DNA of 64,000 nt, from contig NC_087076.1 in assembly GCF_026151205.1 (NCBI RefSeq), forward strand, positions 20,764,828-20,828,827, given 5' to 3'. Position 1 is the stretch's first letter; the number at the start of each line of letters is the position of its first letter. The notes under the pieces were generated by a model. It was not told the DNA's origin and made no database searches. It worked only from the letters and a program-made list of their open reading frames with translations. Both the position numbers and the translations under genes were made by a program. Positions 62,319 to 64,000 of this stretch are shown in pieces. This stretch comes from Bolinopsis microptera. Lineage: Eukaryota; Ctenophora; Tentaculata; Lobata; Bolinopsidae.

Positions 62319-63709
62319 AACGTCCTATAAGTGAGTATAAATATGTGATATTTGCTAGTGCTACGTACATATTATCATATCTTGCGTGTTTAACCGTCCA
62401 AATAAATCATTTGACGCGCAAGACCAAGACAACATGTAACACATGATAACTATTTTATAATGTATAAGTTATAGTTCTATGGTCTCGTCATCATCAGTAG
62501 TGTCTGGCTTTCATTTACCCAAATACAAAAGTTACTTGATCTATTGGCTCTCGCGATTTGCGTTGCGCAGTGTTTTCAACATTGCATAAATTGATTGAGG
62601 CCCATTAATCGTACTTCATAGAGTTTCCAAAAATTGAGCAACTTCATTACAACAAGTTCGATTAAACTAAAACTTCGAGTTCGAATTCAAGAAAATAACA
62701 CGAAAATAAAATAACTCGTACGTTTGCGCTAAGAGTCACCAGATTAAACTTAATCAAATGCAAAAAAGAATGACAATGGCAAAATATTATCCACAGTAGT
62801 AACAAAGACAGTCCATGACAGCGTATTTGCCAGCCAAACGGAGAAACACCCTGGTGTATGAAGGTCATGACACAGGTGTTACGGTATGTGGGTGATTTCA
62901 TCAAGCATTGTAATTTGATACTCGCGAAATATAAATTTACTCGTATACAAATTTACCTACTTGATCTATCGGCTATCGCAATTCGCGCTGCGCAGTGTTT
63001 TCAACATTGCATAAATTGATTGAGGCCCATTAATCGTACTTCCTAGAGTCCCTCCAAAAATAAAGCAACCTCAAGTTCGATTAAAAGATTAAACTAAAAT
63101 TTCGAATTCAAGAAAATGACTCAAAACAAAATAACTCTTAGTACGTATGTGCTAAGAGTCACCAGACTCTGATTATACTGAATGAAATGTTTTAAAAACA
63201 TGATAATGGCAACAGAGACAGTCCATCGCACTCACACTGTGAGTGACTCACAGCGCATTTGCCAGCCAAACGGGGAACACCTTATGACATACAGTATGCT
63301 GGGTAATGTCATTAAGCATTGTAATTTGACACTCGCGAAATGTAAAAATAATATGACTACAATAAAAATATTTTCACACGATGTCATTAATCTTTATTCT
63401 ACGTATCACGTGAGCGCAAGCTTCTTGTTTTCAGAACAAAGTAATTAGTCCGTAGGGCGTAGAAGGAACATAGTGTGTGTAATCTTATTTTCTATGAGAC
63501 TTACATGTATTATTATTTTAAACATTTATTTTAAACATTTTCGACTAAACTATTTGAAAACACTATTATATCAGAAATGCGTTAATTAAATCTAGTAAAT
63601 TTGTAACTTTTGGTTAAAACATGATTAAATAAACATAGTTTTTTGAATAGAAAATAATTTCTTAACTAAAACATAGGCAAAATTTGATAAATTTGCGCCA
63701 GTTTGTTAA
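62319..63709. repeat. upstream region of SMYD copy B, second copy of the tandem unit
   Basis: Homologous to 58722-60001 and mostly near-identical, with an extra ~110 bp at 62350-62460. It includes the empty target site for the G-run element near 63592. Confidence 0.85.
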
Positions 63710-64000
63710 TCAATTAGATCTCTGAAACAGCCATGTTGCAAGACTATTCCTTCTCTTTTCGTAACTTTCCTTTCTGTTCGCAAGTTTGAAGTTTGTCGTC
63801 ATTTCTAACGCCTTCTCCCTGTACTGTTCATACTGCTCAAAAATCGGAGGAATATCATTATACTGCTTAAAAGCCTCAATTGATTCATAGAGATCAAAGT
63901 ACGCCATGGGAAGAAAGGACACGAGATACTCACAGTCTTCCAAAATCTTGCATTTTTCAAGGGCTGCATTTATAGCACTTTCAAATTCATTTCTACTGTT
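63710..64000 (-). CDS. SMYD-like gene, copy C, 3' part only
   Basis: The minus-strand frame from the window edge to stop 63710 encodes …EDCEYLVSFLPMAYFDLYES and ends …LATWLFQRSN. It matches the C-terminus of copy B almost base for base. MYND and SET parts lie beyond the window. It confirms a tandem array with a period of about 3.7 kb. Confidence 0.82.
   Translation of the reverse strand, partial: NSRNEFESAINAALEKCKILEDCEYLVSFLPMAYFDLYESIEAFKQYNDIPPIFEQYEQYREKALEMTTNFKLANRKESYEKRRNSLATWLFQRSN

Overview
The window looks like nuclear DNA of a non-vertebrate animal. The genes are spliced, with many short phase-consistent introns (GT-AG, one probable GC-AG). They include animal housekeeping genes (a RagA/RagB GTPase and the coatomer subunit beta'), TTAGGG-type arrays, and a dense load of animal-type mobile elements: two non-LTR retrotransposon remnants, a Penelope-like element, hAT, MULE/FLYWCH, pogo-like and PIF-like MITEs, and large foldbacks. 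Base composition is AT-rich. A cnidarian or another early-branching marine invertebrate would fit, but I cannot fix the species.

Layout. 1-2.8 kb: weak minus-strand exon candidates. 3.5-9.7 kb (minus): a secreted or surface protein with a signal peptide, an unrecognised N-terminal module, eight CCP/sushi exons and GCC2/GCC3 ephrin-receptor-like repeats. 9.75-15.1 kb: an array of about 300-bp repeats around an hAT element with an 8-bp target duplication. 15-33 kb: a repeat-dominated region. It holds a LINE fragment, GC-rich inverted repeats, a hexamer array, a Penelope remnant broken by a G-run MITE and a 1.4-kb TTAA foldback, a minus-strand exon series of an unrecognised gene (23.6-25.7 kb), a PIF-like MITE, and a LINE split by a MULE. 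33.7-38.0 kb: two tandem intronless FGGY kinases of glycerol-kinase-5 type. 39.1-44.3 kb: a complete RagA/B gene with two candidate first exons. 45.3-53.3 kb: a complete COPB2 gene of 18 exons, with a duplicated penultimate exon and an octapeptide-repeat C-terminus. 54.7-57.8 kb: G-run-terminated elements. 57.7-64 kb (minus): a tandem array of MYND+SET (SMYD-like) genes: a broken copy A, an apparently intact copy B and a copy C cut by the window edge.

The genes do not form an operon-like unit. RagA (amino-acid signalling to TORC1 at lysosomes) and COPB2 (COPI vesicle coat) are unrelated housekeeping neighbours on the same strand. The most striking structural theme is in these two genes: short tandem repeats begin exactly at, or duplicate across, several 5' splice sites. 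The second theme is a family of elements ending in long G/C homopolymers that share internal sequence but differ in target-site duplication. The SMYD array provides unoccupied paralogous sites for two of them.
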